A model generated the notes under the pieces. The model ran no database searches and was not told the DNA's origin. It saw only the letters and a program-made list of their open reading frames with translations. Made by a program: the position numbers and the translations under genes. DNA of 44,124 nucleotides. Source: a virus. The first letter of the stretch is position 1, and each line of letters begins with the position of its first letter. The DNA is taken from IMG/VR virus record IMGVR_UViG_3300048091_000070, positions 1-44,124 of that record; one strand, 5' to 3'. Shown piece after piece: positions 28,535 to 36,935 of the stretch.

Positions 28535-28609
28535 TGGCGTGTAGCTCAATGGTAGAGCACCTCGCTGTTAACGAGGCGGTTGCTGGTTCGAGTCCAGCCG
28601 TGCCAGCCA
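28535..28609 (+). tRNA. tRNA-Asn (anticodon GTT)
   Basis: Full cloverleaf: acceptor TGGCGTG pairs with CGTGCCA (two wobble pairs). The D-arm is GCTC-AATGGTA-GAGC, anticodon arm CCTCG-CTGTTAA-CGAGG, T-arm GCTGG-TTCGAGT-CCAGC; discriminator G and CCA are encoded. It sits 62 bases before the first rightward gene and is probably cut out of that transcript. It could top up AAC decoding for Asn-rich virion proteins or replace a host tRNA cut by a defence nuclease. Confidence 0.95.
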
Positions 28610-28671
28610 AATTTCACTGTCCCCTTTAGGCCCCTTATGGGCCCCATGTTTACATAGGCCCTCCTTCTTCT

Positions 28672-29655
28672 ATGCCTTTAGAGACTGCTACTTTCATTTC
28701 AGGACTTGTGCCGTCCAACCCCGCTTCTTCCGACGGCCTCAATCAAGCTGACGATCATCTCCGGCTCATTAAAGCCACGCTGCAAGCCACCTTCCCGAAT
28801 ATCGCGGGTGCTGTAACTGCAAGCGACACTCAGCTTAACTCCCTCCTCTCCCAACTTCTCGGTACTACGTCCTACGCGGCCCTCTTGGGCACTGTAGCTG
28901 CACCGTCCTACTCGTTCCTCGGGGACACTAACACCGGCTGGTACAGTCCAGGCGCTGACCAAGCTGCCTTAGCTGTTGGTGGCGCTGCTGCCATCACTGT
29001 TACTGCCGACAAGAAAGCCACCTTCGCTGGTGCTGTAGCTGCAACAGGTCCCATCTCGGGCCCCGGTGTTACGCCTATCGGCTCCATGGTCATGTGGCTA
29101 ACCGACACGTTGCCAACAGGCAATGGCGTGTGGGCTTGGGCCAACGGCGGCACCCTGTCCCGCACGACCCTTGGCGCCGGTAAGGAGCTGTTCGACCTCG
29201 TAGGTACCACCTATGGCGTTGGTGACGGATCTACCACGTTCAACGTGATCAACATGCAGGAGGTTGCGCCTGTCGGTAAGTCCACTATGGGCACCGCAGC
29301 TTCACCCGGCCTGCTTGCGTCTATCTCTGCTGGCCTCAAGGCCGCCCTAGGTGGACTGTTCGGCACCGATACGACCACGCTTACTGCGGCTCAAATCCCT
29401 ACGATCACCTCGACTGCAACTGCGTCCCTATCGGTGTCAACGACAACGAGTGCTGTTGTAGACATTGGCTCTCAGGACTTCTCGTCCGGTGGCGGCCAGT
29501 TCCACGTCAACATCCCCAGCGCTGTCAATCAGCCTGTGAGCGCCACAGGTACGGCTTCGGGCACTGTGTCGAGCACGTCGAACAACACAGGCGGGCAGCC
29601 GCATACCAACATGCAGCCGTCTCGCGCGGTGAACTTCATCATCCGCATCGCCTAA
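28672..29655 (+). CDS. Tail fibre / tail collar-domain protein
   Basis: 327 residues. The N-terminus (FISGLVPSNPASSDGLNQAD then DHLRLIKATLQATFPN) is a common start of phage fibres. A Gly/Ala repeat region follows, then the tail collar domain (IGSMVMWLTDTLPTGNGVWA, ELFDLVGTTYGVGDGSTTFN) and a C-terminal tip ending PSRAVNFIIRIA, typical of collar-domain proteins. It is the first gene of the rightward arm and precedes the tail hub. Host recognition is likely shared with the fibre at 416-1585 and the SGNH protein. Confidence 0.85.
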   Translation: MPLETATFISGLVPSNPASSDGLNQADDHLRLIKATLQATFPNIAGAVTASDTQLNSLLSQLLGTTSYAALLGTVAAPSYSFLGDTNTGWYSPGADQAALAVGGAAAITVTADKKATFAGAVAATGPISGPGVTPIGSMVMWLTDTLPTGNGVWAWANGGTLSRTTLGAGKELFDLVGTTYGVGDGSTTFNVINMQEVAPVGKSTMGTAASPGLLASISAGLKAALGGLFGTDTTTLTAAQIPTITSTATASLSVSTTTSAVVDIGSQDFSSGGGQFHVNIPSAVNQPVSATGTASGTVSSTSNNTGGQPHTNMQPSRAVNFIIRIA

Positions 29656-29672
29656 ATCCCCAGAGAGACCCA

Positions 29673-31316
29673 ATGCCCATTGTGAAGCTCCGAAACTTCG
29701 GAGCCCAAGGGGTCGTTACTGACCAAGACCCCTACGCTCTCCCGGTGGGCACGTGGTCTAGCGGCGTGAATGTTCGGTTCAGGAACAACAAGATCACCCC
29801 GGCCCCTGTCTACCGCACTGTCAAATCCCCGCTAGCTGAAGCTGATCCTCGGTACTCGTTCACAGCGGGTATCGGGGAGAGCAACAACGATATGTTCCTC
29901 GGCTACAAGTCTGGCAATGTCTACTTCTACGCCAACGGCACCGAGACACTCGTTAGCCCACCTGGCTATGTGACTTCTTCGGCTGAAGCCAATTGGACTA
30001 GCTACACCATCGGCAACGTCGTGTACGTCAATCGTGCCGACCGGCCCCCGTGGTTTCTCCTGCCGACCGCAACCACCTTTGCTGACTTGAGCACTGTAGG
30101 CTCCGCGCCTGACAGGTGGGAGCCTACTCATACCGCCAAGATCATCTCGCAGTGCGCAGGCGCCATCGTGGCCCTGAACATTACCAAGGGTGCGGCGTCG
30201 TTTCCCACGATGGTCAAGACCTCCTCCCCGGTCTCTGCTGATAACGTCCCGGCATCTTGGGACGTAACTAATCCGGCTACGCTGGCTGTCGAGAACATCC
30301 TTCAGTCGATGGATGGTCCGATCATGGATGCGTGCTCCCTCGGCCAAGACCTGATCATCTATGGTCAGCGTGAGGCTTGGCGTATGCACGCCGACGGCTC
30401 CATCTTTGTGTATAGCTTCACCAAGCTTAGCTACGCAAAGGGTGTGCTCAATACCAACTGCTCAATCGAGCTAGACGGCAAGAATTACTGCTTCGGTATT
30501 GACGATATCTGGGTGCATGACGGAATCTCAGAGCAAAGCCTCTGTGACAACTCGGTTCGCGACTTCATTTACAGTGCGCTCAACATCTCTCAGGCTGAGC
30601 GCTGCTTCATCCAGTACAACCCGCGTCTGAATGAAATCTATTTCGGCTACGTGTCTGGCGATCCGCTGACTAACTTCAAGAACGTCAACGGCTGCAACCG
30701 CTCTGCTGTCTACAACATGTCTACGCAGACGTGGTCGTTTGACGACCTACCTTCAATCTTCAACACAGACAACGGACCTGTCTCCAACATTCTGACCTAC
30801 GCTACCGCGACGGACAGCTATGCCTCTATGGGCGGTTCGTATCAGGATCAGGAAGACGGCGGAAAGCGCATCACCGTAGCTATTGGTGACGGCAACGCAC
30901 AGTACGGCCTCACCCCCTCCCTGTACGCTGTGGACGTAGCTGGCCCGGGCTCGGTAGCTCCGTATCCTGTCGATCCAAATGCAACCGCCCCGGTTCAGCT
31001 GGAGCGCATCGGCATCGACCTGGACGAATTGGGCGCCAGCCTGCGGGACTACAAGCTAATTAGCTCTGTGTACCCCCAAGCACGAGTGGACACGACGGGC
31101 GGACAGATGCTTCAGGTCTCTATCGGTGCATCTGACAACCCCAACGACCTCTCGCCAAACTACGCGCCCTTCCAGCCCTACGACGGCGTTACGAAGCAGA
31201 AGCTCGACTTCAACGTAGCGGGGCGTTGGTTAGCTGTCCGCTTCCTCTGGCCTGACTTCCGTACCTTCACGATGACGGGCATAGACCTCGACATCAAGAC
31301 GCAAGGACGAAGGTAA
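29673..31316 (+). CDS. Tail hub / nozzle protein (P22 gp10-like)
   Basis: 547 residues. The start PIVKLRNFGAQGVVTDQDPY, GTWSSGVNVRFRNNKI, repeated beta-propeller-like blades (LIIYGQREAWRMHADGS, GKNYCFGIDDIWVHDG) and the late MSTQTWSFDDLPS are features I know from tail hub/stabilisation proteins of P22-like and SU10-like podoviruses. It closes the tail below the portal and adaptor. Length is near P22 gp10 (472). Its stop overlaps the next start (TAATG). Confidence 0.75.
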   Translation: MPIVKLRNFGAQGVVTDQDPYALPVGTWSSGVNVRFRNNKITPAPVYRTVKSPLAEADPRYSFTAGIGESNNDMFLGYKSGNVYFYANGTETLVSPPGYVTSSAEANWTSYTIGNVVYVNRADRPPWFLLPTATTFADLSTVGSAPDRWEPTHTAKIISQCAGAIVALNITKGAASFPTMVKTSSPVSADNVPASWDVTNPATLAVENILQSMDGPIMDACSLGQDLIIYGQREAWRMHADGSIFVYSFTKLSYAKGVLNTNCSIELDGKNYCFGIDDIWVHDGISEQSLCDNSVRDFIYSALNISQAERCFIQYNPRLNEIYFGYVSGDPLTNFKNVNGCNRSAVYNMSTQTWSFDDLPSIFNTDNGPVSNILTYATATDSYASMGGSYQDQEDGGKRITVAIGDGNAQYGLTPSLYAVDVAGPGSVAPYPVDPNATAPVQLERIGIDLDELGASLRDYKLISSVYPQARVDTTGGQMLQVSIGASDNPNDLSPNYAPFQPYDGVTKQKLDFNVAGRWLAVRFLWPDFRTFTMTGIDLDIKTQGRR

Positions 31317-31489
31317 TGGCCGATACGACGCCAGCTAAACTAAGCACCTATGTGCCGCCGCCGCAGCCTACGCTCGGAGGGGACCAACAGTACCTTCAGC
31401 AGCAACTGGCGGCTATCTCAGGCGCGATATCGACGCTCAATGCCGCTATCCGTAAGTTAGAGGCCCGCCTTGTTGCCGGAGGACTTTAG
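31316..31489 (+). CDS. 57-residue Pro/Gln-rich coiled-coil protein
   Basis: ATG 31316 shares a base with the tail hub stop; TAG at 31487-31489. After YVPPPQPTLGGDQQYL comes a helix with heptad spacing (QQQLAAISGAISTLNAAIRK, LEARL). A small protein of this type sits beside tail hub genes in related phages and may be a trimerising virion part. Function unknown. Confidence 0.65.
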   Translation: MADTTPAKLSTYVPPPQPTLGGDQQYLQQQLAAISGAISTLNAAIRKLEARLVAGGL

Positions 31490-31841
31490 CCACGTAGCTT
31501 ATCACACTGTCCTCAAGAACGATGACATCGTGTGTGAGCTAGAAGAGATGCGGAGACCCTGCGACGGGGCGACCATGCTCATCATCCACGCCCATCTGGC
31601 GCGGTGGTCTCCGCGCATCCTCCGAGAGTGTCAGAAAAACTGGCACATATTTCGGACAACTGTCCCCCAAAACATATTCGCTTACCCGCTCGTGCCTGAT
31701 GCCCGATGGGAGAAATTCATTAGCTACTTCGGCTTCGTCCCGCTCATTCCAGCGGCCCCGTGCAACGACGGGACGATGAGGCCCATTTGGATAAACTATG
31801 CCCGGCCCCAGCAGCACCACGAACACCTCGAACAACAGTAA
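31470..31841 (+). CDS. Small tail-region protein, GNAT-like at best
   Basis: 123 residues from TTG 31470 (TTG 31473 also possible), overlapping the previous gene by 20 bases and the next by 44. Pattern: DFSHVAYHTVLKNDDIVCEL, MLIIHAHLARW, SPRILRECQKNW and ARWEKFISYFGFVPLIP. The last part recalls the end of GNAT acetyltransferase-like proteins found between tail and ejection genes in some podoviruses, but key motifs are not clear. Confidence 0.5.
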   Translation: MLPEDFSHVAYHTVLKNDDIVCELEEMRRPCDGATMLIIHAHLARWSPRILRECQKNWHIFRTTVPQNIFAYPLVPDARWEKFISYFGFVPLIPAAPCNDGTMRPIWINYARPQQHHEHLEQQ

Positions 31842-32916
31842 TTCCAACTACAGCAACACGGCCACCTCGGGCCCCGGCTTTCAGCCGCAGGCGAGCGCTC
31901 TTACCAACGCCTTCAATCAGGCCGGTGGCGCCCTGACTAATGCGCAGTCCTACTCTGCACCGACCGGCGCCGCCGCTAACCTCACTGGTAATGCCGCGCT
32001 GTCTAACAACGGCGTCACCCTGTCGAACAGCGGCACCAACGCGGCCACTTCGGGCCTCGGGGCTCTGTCCGGCTACAACGCTGGCAGCACGAACAATCCG
32101 CAGGCGATTACCGACGCCGCCACGCAGTATGCCAACGGTCAGAACATTGGCGCTCAGACCAGCGCAGCTATGCAGCAGGCGATGGAACAGGTGCGTGATG
32201 TAGCGCTTCCCGGTATTGCGCAGAACGCAGCGGCCTCCGGTAACTCGGATAGCTCGCGCTCCGGTATCGCGCAAGGCCTCGTTGAGCGCAGCCTCGCTGA
32301 GAATACCCAGAACACCTACAACAGCCTGTACGGTCAAGCGTATGGCAACGGCCTGAACCTCGCGCAGACACAGGCTAACAACAATAACGGCCTCAACCTA
32401 AGCGCAGCTAACTCGGCGGCGTCACAGGGCAACTCTGCGGTCAACACTGGCCAGAATGCGTACTCCGGCGCCCTGAACAACACGGGCACTGCGAACAGCA
32501 TCAATCAGGGCAACTACAGCAACAACGTCGGTAACGCATACTCGGCATTGCAGCAGTACATGAATCTGATTGGCGGCACCAACTGGGGCACCACGACTAG
32601 CTCTAGCGGAAACTCGCAGACGCAGGGAACGGGCACGAGCAACACACAGACCGACCCCGGGCTTCTCAGCAGCATCAGCAGCGGCATCGGCGTGCTCGGA
32701 GCGCTGCTCCCGTCGGACATGCGCCTCAAGACTGACATCAGGCGTGTTGGTATGACTGATAACGGCCTGCCTGTGTACACCTACAAGTACAAGGGCGATC
32801 CGCGCGAAACCACGCACATGGGCGTCATGGCACAGGAAGCTGAACAGACCCACCCGGAGGCCGTACACACTCACGCCAACGGCTACAAGATGGTCGATTA
32901 CAGCAAGGTTAGCTAA
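31798..32916 (+). CDS. Internal virion protein with C-terminal S74-type chaperone domain
   Basis: 372 residues. About 300 residues are Asn/Gly/Ser/Ala-rich and repetitive (SNNSNSNYSNTATSGPG, QANNNNGLNLSAANSAASQG). The last 65 residues (SDMRLKTDIRRVGMTDNGLP, VYTYKYKGDP, GVMAQEAEQTHPEAV, YKMVDYSKV) match the peptidase_S74/intramolecular chaperone domain known from tail spikes and some ejection proteins. That domain normally helps trimer folding and may cleave itself off. Its place before a transglycosylase-bearing ejection protein suggests a DNA-ejection role. Confidence 0.75.
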   Translation: MPGPSSTTNTSNNSNSNYSNTATSGPGFQPQASALTNAFNQAGGALTNAQSYSAPTGAAANLTGNAALSNNGVTLSNSGTNAATSGLGALSGYNAGSTNNPQAITDAATQYANGQNIGAQTSAAMQQAMEQVRDVALPGIAQNAAASGNSDSSRSGIAQGLVERSLAENTQNTYNSLYGQAYGNGLNLAQTQANNNNGLNLSAANSAASQGNSAVNTGQNAYSGALNNTGTANSINQGNYSNNVGNAYSALQQYMNLIGGTNWGTTTSSSGNSQTQGTGTSNTQTDPGLLSSISSGIGVLGALLPSDMRLKTDIRRVGMTDNGLPVYTYKYKGDPRETTHMGVMAQEAEQTHPEAVHTHANGYKMVDYSKVS

Positions 32917-32921
32917 GACAA

Positions 32922-34601
32922 ATGGACCCCACTGACCTCATTAATTACCAGAACGCCATCAAGAGCATCGAAAGCTCCGGTGGCAACTACGGCCTTACTG
33001 GGCCCGCTACCCGGAACGGAGACCGTGCTTACGGTGCGTATCAGGTCATGGGTAACAACATCCCCGCTTGGACGCAGAAGCACTTCGGCCAAGCGCTGAC
33101 CCCTCAGCAATTCTTGCAGAACAAGGAAGCTCAGGACGCCGTGTTCAACGGCGAGTTCGGCAGCTACATACAGAAGCACGGCAACCCCCAGGACGCCGCG
33201 TCCATGTGGTTCACTGGAAGGCCGCAGTCCCAAGGGGGCCAGTCGAGTGATGGTTACATCACAGGCAACCAGTACGTGGACAAGTTCAACAAGGCCCTTG
33301 GCTACGCCGATAACCCGGTGCAGGCGATCAACAGCGCGACATCCCAGCCTACCAGCGGTACGCTCTCCTTCTCAGGCGGAAACGACGGCAGCGGCAAGCA
33401 AGACAACCGCTTCGGCCTAGGCGACCTCTTCGGCGCCAGCGACGAGACCAAGGCAAAGATGAGCGGCATCGGCGCCCGATTGGTGCGTGTTGCTGCTGCG
33501 CTATCTGCTGGCGTCAATCCCGGCCAAGCCGCACAGCTAAACACGCTGGGCAAGAGCATCGAAGACCAGAACAAGACCGACTACCAGTACACGATGGGTC
33601 CAAATGGCCAGTTGGTGAAGATCAACAAGGACACTGGCGAGGTTAGCTTCGCTACGCTCCCGGGCGGCGCCAAAGGAAGCTTCGGTGTCGTGATGGGTAA
33701 GGATGCCATGGGCAACCCGGCCCCGATTGGCAAAATCAATCACAGCACTGGCGAGTTCACGCGCTACGGCGCTGATGGTAGCAACTCTGCCCCGGCCGGC
33801 CCGCCTATCGGCGGCGACCCCAACTTGACCGGCCAAGAGCGCCTCGACAGCATGTCACCTGAAGACCAGCGTGAAGTCACGGCGATGCTTGAGGGACGCG
33901 GACAGCCGCTGACTTCACTGAGCCTCCGTGACCCGAAGTTGCGGGCTCGATATGAAGCAGCGCGGGCTGTAGACCCTTCGTTCGACACAGCTAAATACAC
34001 CGCGCGGCAGAAGACGGTTGGCGGGCTGGCGCAGTCCACCCCGGGCAGCCTAGGCGGCCAGCTAGACAGCAGCGCGGCTATGATTAGCCACGTTACCGAT
34101 TTGGCTGACGACTATATCAAGCTGCACAACAGCGGAGGCTACGGCGCCTCGCTCCTGAACGCAGGCAAGAACTTGACAGCGGCAGCAGGCAGCGAACGCG
34201 ACCAGCTGCTCAAGTCCATCGCTACGCACTCCATGAACTTCTCAGGCGAAGTCACGAAGCAGCTTTCTGGCGCCCCCGGTGGTCAGGAAGAACGGCAGCG
34301 CCGCGTTGACTTGATCAACCAGCCCAACGGAGCCCCCTCTACACAGGCATCCGCGCTTGAAGCCGAATTGATGGACGCGATCAACAAACGCCAAGCAACT
34401 CTCGACCGTGTGAAAGACACCATGGGAGAGACTTACGTTGCGCAGAATCCCCGCTTTGCGAAGCAGGAAGAAGCCCTAGCTAAGGCGAAGCAGAAGCTGG
34501 AAGAGCTCCGGCGCGGCCCGGCCATTAAGGACGCAGCCACAGCTACACCTGGCGCTGCTCCCTCTAGCTGGGCTGACGCACAGAAGGCCGGTTGGAAATA
34601 A
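32922..34601 (+). CDS. Ejection protein with N-terminal lytic transglycosylase domain
   Basis: 559 residues. The first 130 hold a lysozyme-like transglycosylase: IKSIESSGGNYGLTGPATRN with the catalytic Glu17, then AYGAYQVMGNNIPAWTQKHF and MWFTGRP. The rest is long, polar and partly helical (KNLTAAAGSERDQLLKSIAT, EEALAKAKQKLEELRR). Phages of this type push such proteins through the envelope to open peptidoglycan locally for DNA entry. It lies between two other internal-protein genes. Confidence 0.8.
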   Translation: MDPTDLINYQNAIKSIESSGGNYGLTGPATRNGDRAYGAYQVMGNNIPAWTQKHFGQALTPQQFLQNKEAQDAVFNGEFGSYIQKHGNPQDAASMWFTGRPQSQGGQSSDGYITGNQYVDKFNKALGYADNPVQAINSATSQPTSGTLSFSGGNDGSGKQDNRFGLGDLFGASDETKAKMSGIGARLVRVAAALSAGVNPGQAAQLNTLGKSIEDQNKTDYQYTMGPNGQLVKINKDTGEVSFATLPGGAKGSFGVVMGKDAMGNPAPIGKINHSTGEFTRYGADGSNSAPAGPPIGGDPNLTGQERLDSMSPEDQREVTAMLEGRGQPLTSLSLRDPKLRARYEAARAVDPSFDTAKYTARQKTVGGLAQSTPGSLGGQLDSSAAMISHVTDLADDYIKLHNSGGYGASLLNAGKNLTAAAGSERDQLLKSIATHSMNFSGEVTKQLSGAPGGQEERQRRVDLINQPNGAPSTQASALEAELMDAINKRQATLDRVKDTMGETYVAQNPRFAKQEEALAKAKQKLEELRRGPAIKDAATATPGAAPSSWADAQKAGWK

Positions 34602-34612
34602 GGAAAGACCCG

Positions 34613-34783
34613 ATGGGCCGCAGAGCCTTTCGCTTCCGGTGTGACTGCAACAGTTGCACCGGAGTTGTGCGAGACAGGTTGGTCAAACGCTTCGAAGCCA
34701 AGCTCGTGCAAGAAGCCCTCGTACCTGACGAAGAGAAAATCTTCGATTGCTGGCACGATTGGGACAAAGACTACGACCTCTAA
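34613..34783 (+). CDS. 56-residue Cys-containing protein, unknown
   Basis: ATG 34613 has AAGGAAAG in front; an upstream in-frame TTG would overlap the previous stop. Sequence: GRRAFRFRCDCNSCTG with three Cys near the start, then helices DRLVKRFEAKLVQEAL and an acidic end. Metal binding is possible. Unknown role among ejection genes. Confidence 0.55.
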   Translation: MGRRAFRFRCDCNSCTGVVRDRLVKRFEAKLVQEALVPDEEKIFDCWHDWDKDYDL

Positions 34784-34792
34784 TGGAAACAC

Positions 34793-36418
34793 ATGCCTAC
34801 TTTCGATTTTACTGCACCTGACGGAACGACCCACTCTATCGAAGGCCCGGAAGGCGCAACGCGAGAGCAGGCGTTCCAAATGCTACAACTAAAGCTCGGG
34901 GGCCAAAGCGCCCCCGCAGCAAGCTCAGCTTCGCCCGCCCCCAAAGAGAGCTTCGGCTCTGACCTCGCTAAGAGTGTCGGCTCCGGGTTGGAGCAGGGCA
35001 CCGCAACTGCCCTCGGTCTCCCTGGTGACGTTGCGTCCCTCGCGCACGCTGTAGCCCCGCAGCGCGTCATTGACGCTGTTAAGGCTGTCCCCGGCGCTAA
35101 GTTTCTCTACGACCATCTGCCGGGCTCTGAGGCGGTACTGAACAGTGCCTCTGACCCTATGGTCGATCCCAACTACCAGCCACAGACGGCGGCCGGTCGC
35201 TACTCGCAGGCCATCGCTAAGAACGCGGGCCCCGGGCTCGCTACTGGCATGGGAGCCACAGGTACGATTGCTGGCGCTTTAGCTGGCCAAGGCGTCGAAG
35301 ACCTTACCGGCAGCAAGACGGCGGGAGCCGTAGCTAACCTGGGGGCCTCTATCGCCGCCCCGATGGCTCTTGCTCGCATAGGCAGGCAGGCCGCGCAGCC
35401 TATGCTCAACGCGCAGCAGGTAAAAGACCTCAGCAACGCTGGTTATGCAGACCCGCTGATCCGCGCCACAGCTATCTCCCCGCAGGCCACCGCGAACATC
35501 GCAGGCGATATGCAGGCCGCGCTGAATGGTGCGCGTAGTAGGTTCTCCCCAGCGAGAGCACCGGAGACCACGGCGGACATTGAGCGTCTCGCGGCTTCCG
35601 CCACGCACCCGAACGGCCCCCCGGCTCCTGTGAGCATTGAGGATTTGCATAACTTCCGCAAAGACCTCAGAGATACCGCGAGACAAGTTGGCCCAAACTT
35701 CCGGCCAACGGAAGAGGCGGCTGCGGCCGGACGGGCCCAGCGGGTTCTCAATCAGTACCTAGAGAACATCCCTTCTCATGACGTTGTTCGCGGCAACCCT
35801 ATCGACGCTGTAGATTCACTGAATCAGGCGGGCCGCAACTGGCGTGCCTATAGCGGCGCCGATCAGTTCGGCAACATCATCGAGAACGCACAGCTAAGGG
35901 CTGGCGGACAAGGCTCGGGCGCCAACTTCGGCAACCTGATGCGGCAGGAGACTGAGAAGCTCCTGAAGAACGGCGGCGTAAAGGCACGACAGATGGGAGC
36001 CGATGCGAACACTATGGACCTGCTCCGCACGGTCAATCAGGGAGACTTTGCTACCAACCTTATACGCCGTGCCAGTAACTACACGGGCGGCGGTGGTGGC
36101 ATCGCTAACCACGCGGCAGCTGCCTTGTTCGGTAACGCGGCGGGTCCTCTGGGCTATGTCCTAGGCGCCACTGTCGGCCCGGGCCTGCGGGCTGTGTCGA
36201 ACTCACGCACCCTCGCGGCTGCGCGGAGAGTACAGGACGCTCTGCTCCAGAATGCACCGATTAACGCTTCGATTGCCGCGCGCAACAACGCAGCTAAGCT
36301 AGCAAACTCACAGGCGTACTCGCAGGCTGTTGGCCGAAACGGCATTCCCAATGCGTTGCTTCAGGCGCTGAAGGTTCAGCGGCTCTATGTTGGGCCGAAC
36401 AGAGACAATGGCCAATAA
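34793..36418 (+). CDS. Large internal (ejection) protein
   Basis: 541 residues. The N-terminal 30 residues (FDFTAPDGTTHSIEGPEGAT then REQAFQMLQLK) are a short tail-domain signature often found at the start of phage internal proteins. A central Gly/Ala-rich hydrophobic section (GMGATGTIAGALAGQGV, VANLGASIAAPMALAR) could cross a membrane after ejection, and the C-terminal part is helical. It is directly upstream of the terminase genes and fits the last of three ejection proteins. Confidence 0.65.
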   Translation: MPTFDFTAPDGTTHSIEGPEGATREQAFQMLQLKLGGQSAPAASSASPAPKESFGSDLAKSVGSGLEQGTATALGLPGDVASLAHAVAPQRVIDAVKAVPGAKFLYDHLPGSEAVLNSASDPMVDPNYQPQTAAGRYSQAIAKNAGPGLATGMGATGTIAGALAGQGVEDLTGSKTAGAVANLGASIAAPMALARIGRQAAQPMLNAQQVKDLSNAGYADPLIRATAISPQATANIAGDMQAALNGARSRFSPARAPETTADIERLAASATHPNGPPAPVSIEDLHNFRKDLRDTARQVGPNFRPTEEAAAAGRAQRVLNQYLENIPSHDVVRGNPIDAVDSLNQAGRNWRAYSGADQFGNIIENAQLRAGGQGSGANFGNLMRQETEKLLKNGGVKARQMGADANTMDLLRTVNQGDFATNLIRRASNYTGGGGGIANHAAAALFGNAAGPLGYVLGATVGPGLRAVSNSRTLAAARRVQDALLQNAPINASIAARNNAAKLANSQAYSQAVGRNGIPNALLQALKVQRLYVGPNRDNGQ

Positions 36419-36935
36419 AACCACGTTCACAAAAGAGCAGTGGTCCGACCCAGACTACCGCACTCGAATGAAAGAGCGGGATGCCAGAACCAAGCAGATG
36501 CGCAAGGATGATCCTTGGGCCATTAAGCCTTGGGGCATCCCGCATGGAGTAGGCAAGAAGAAGGCCATCCCGCTTTGGCGGGCCGCCCACAAGCTTGCCG
36601 ATAAATATTTGGATTACATGAAGAAGACAGACCAAGCACCATCCGACATGGACGTGAAGGTTATCGACAGGCCGAACGTAATGCCGCACACCGAAATGGT
36701 TGTGCCGGACAGCGACGAAGAGAAGGCCGTTATCGCACTCCGCGAAGCCTTCCTGATAGCTGTGGGCCCTACCGCCCTCCCCGAAAAAATCAAAGCAATT
36801 AACACCGTGCTCGCCTACACCAAGACGAAGCCGGAAGCGCAGCACAAGCTGCGTGTGGAGAAGGCTGAGGACTTCCTTGACCTGATCGCTGAGGTCAGGA
36901 GCCCCACCGATGGCGATGACGCCGAAACAGATTGA
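36408..36935 (+). CDS. terS: Small terminase subunit
   Basis: 175 residues from ATG 36408 (MANKTTFTKEQWSDP), overlapping the previous stop. It has a basic N-terminal part (TRMKERDARTKQMRKDD), GIPHGVGKKKAIPLWRAAHK, and a C-terminal helical stretch (EKIKAINTVLAYTKTKPEAQ, KAEDFLDLI) ending acidic. Order before the large terminase and overlap with it by 26 bases support the assignment. It recognises packaging DNA. Confidence 0.75.
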   Translation: MANKTTFTKEQWSDPDYRTRMKERDARTKQMRKDDPWAIKPWGIPHGVGKKKAIPLWRAAHKLADKYLDYMKKTDQAPSDMDVKVIDRPNVMPHTEMVVPDSDEEKAVIALREAFLIAVGPTALPEKIKAINTVLAYTKTKPEAQHKLRVEKAEDFLDLIAEVRSPTDGDDAETD

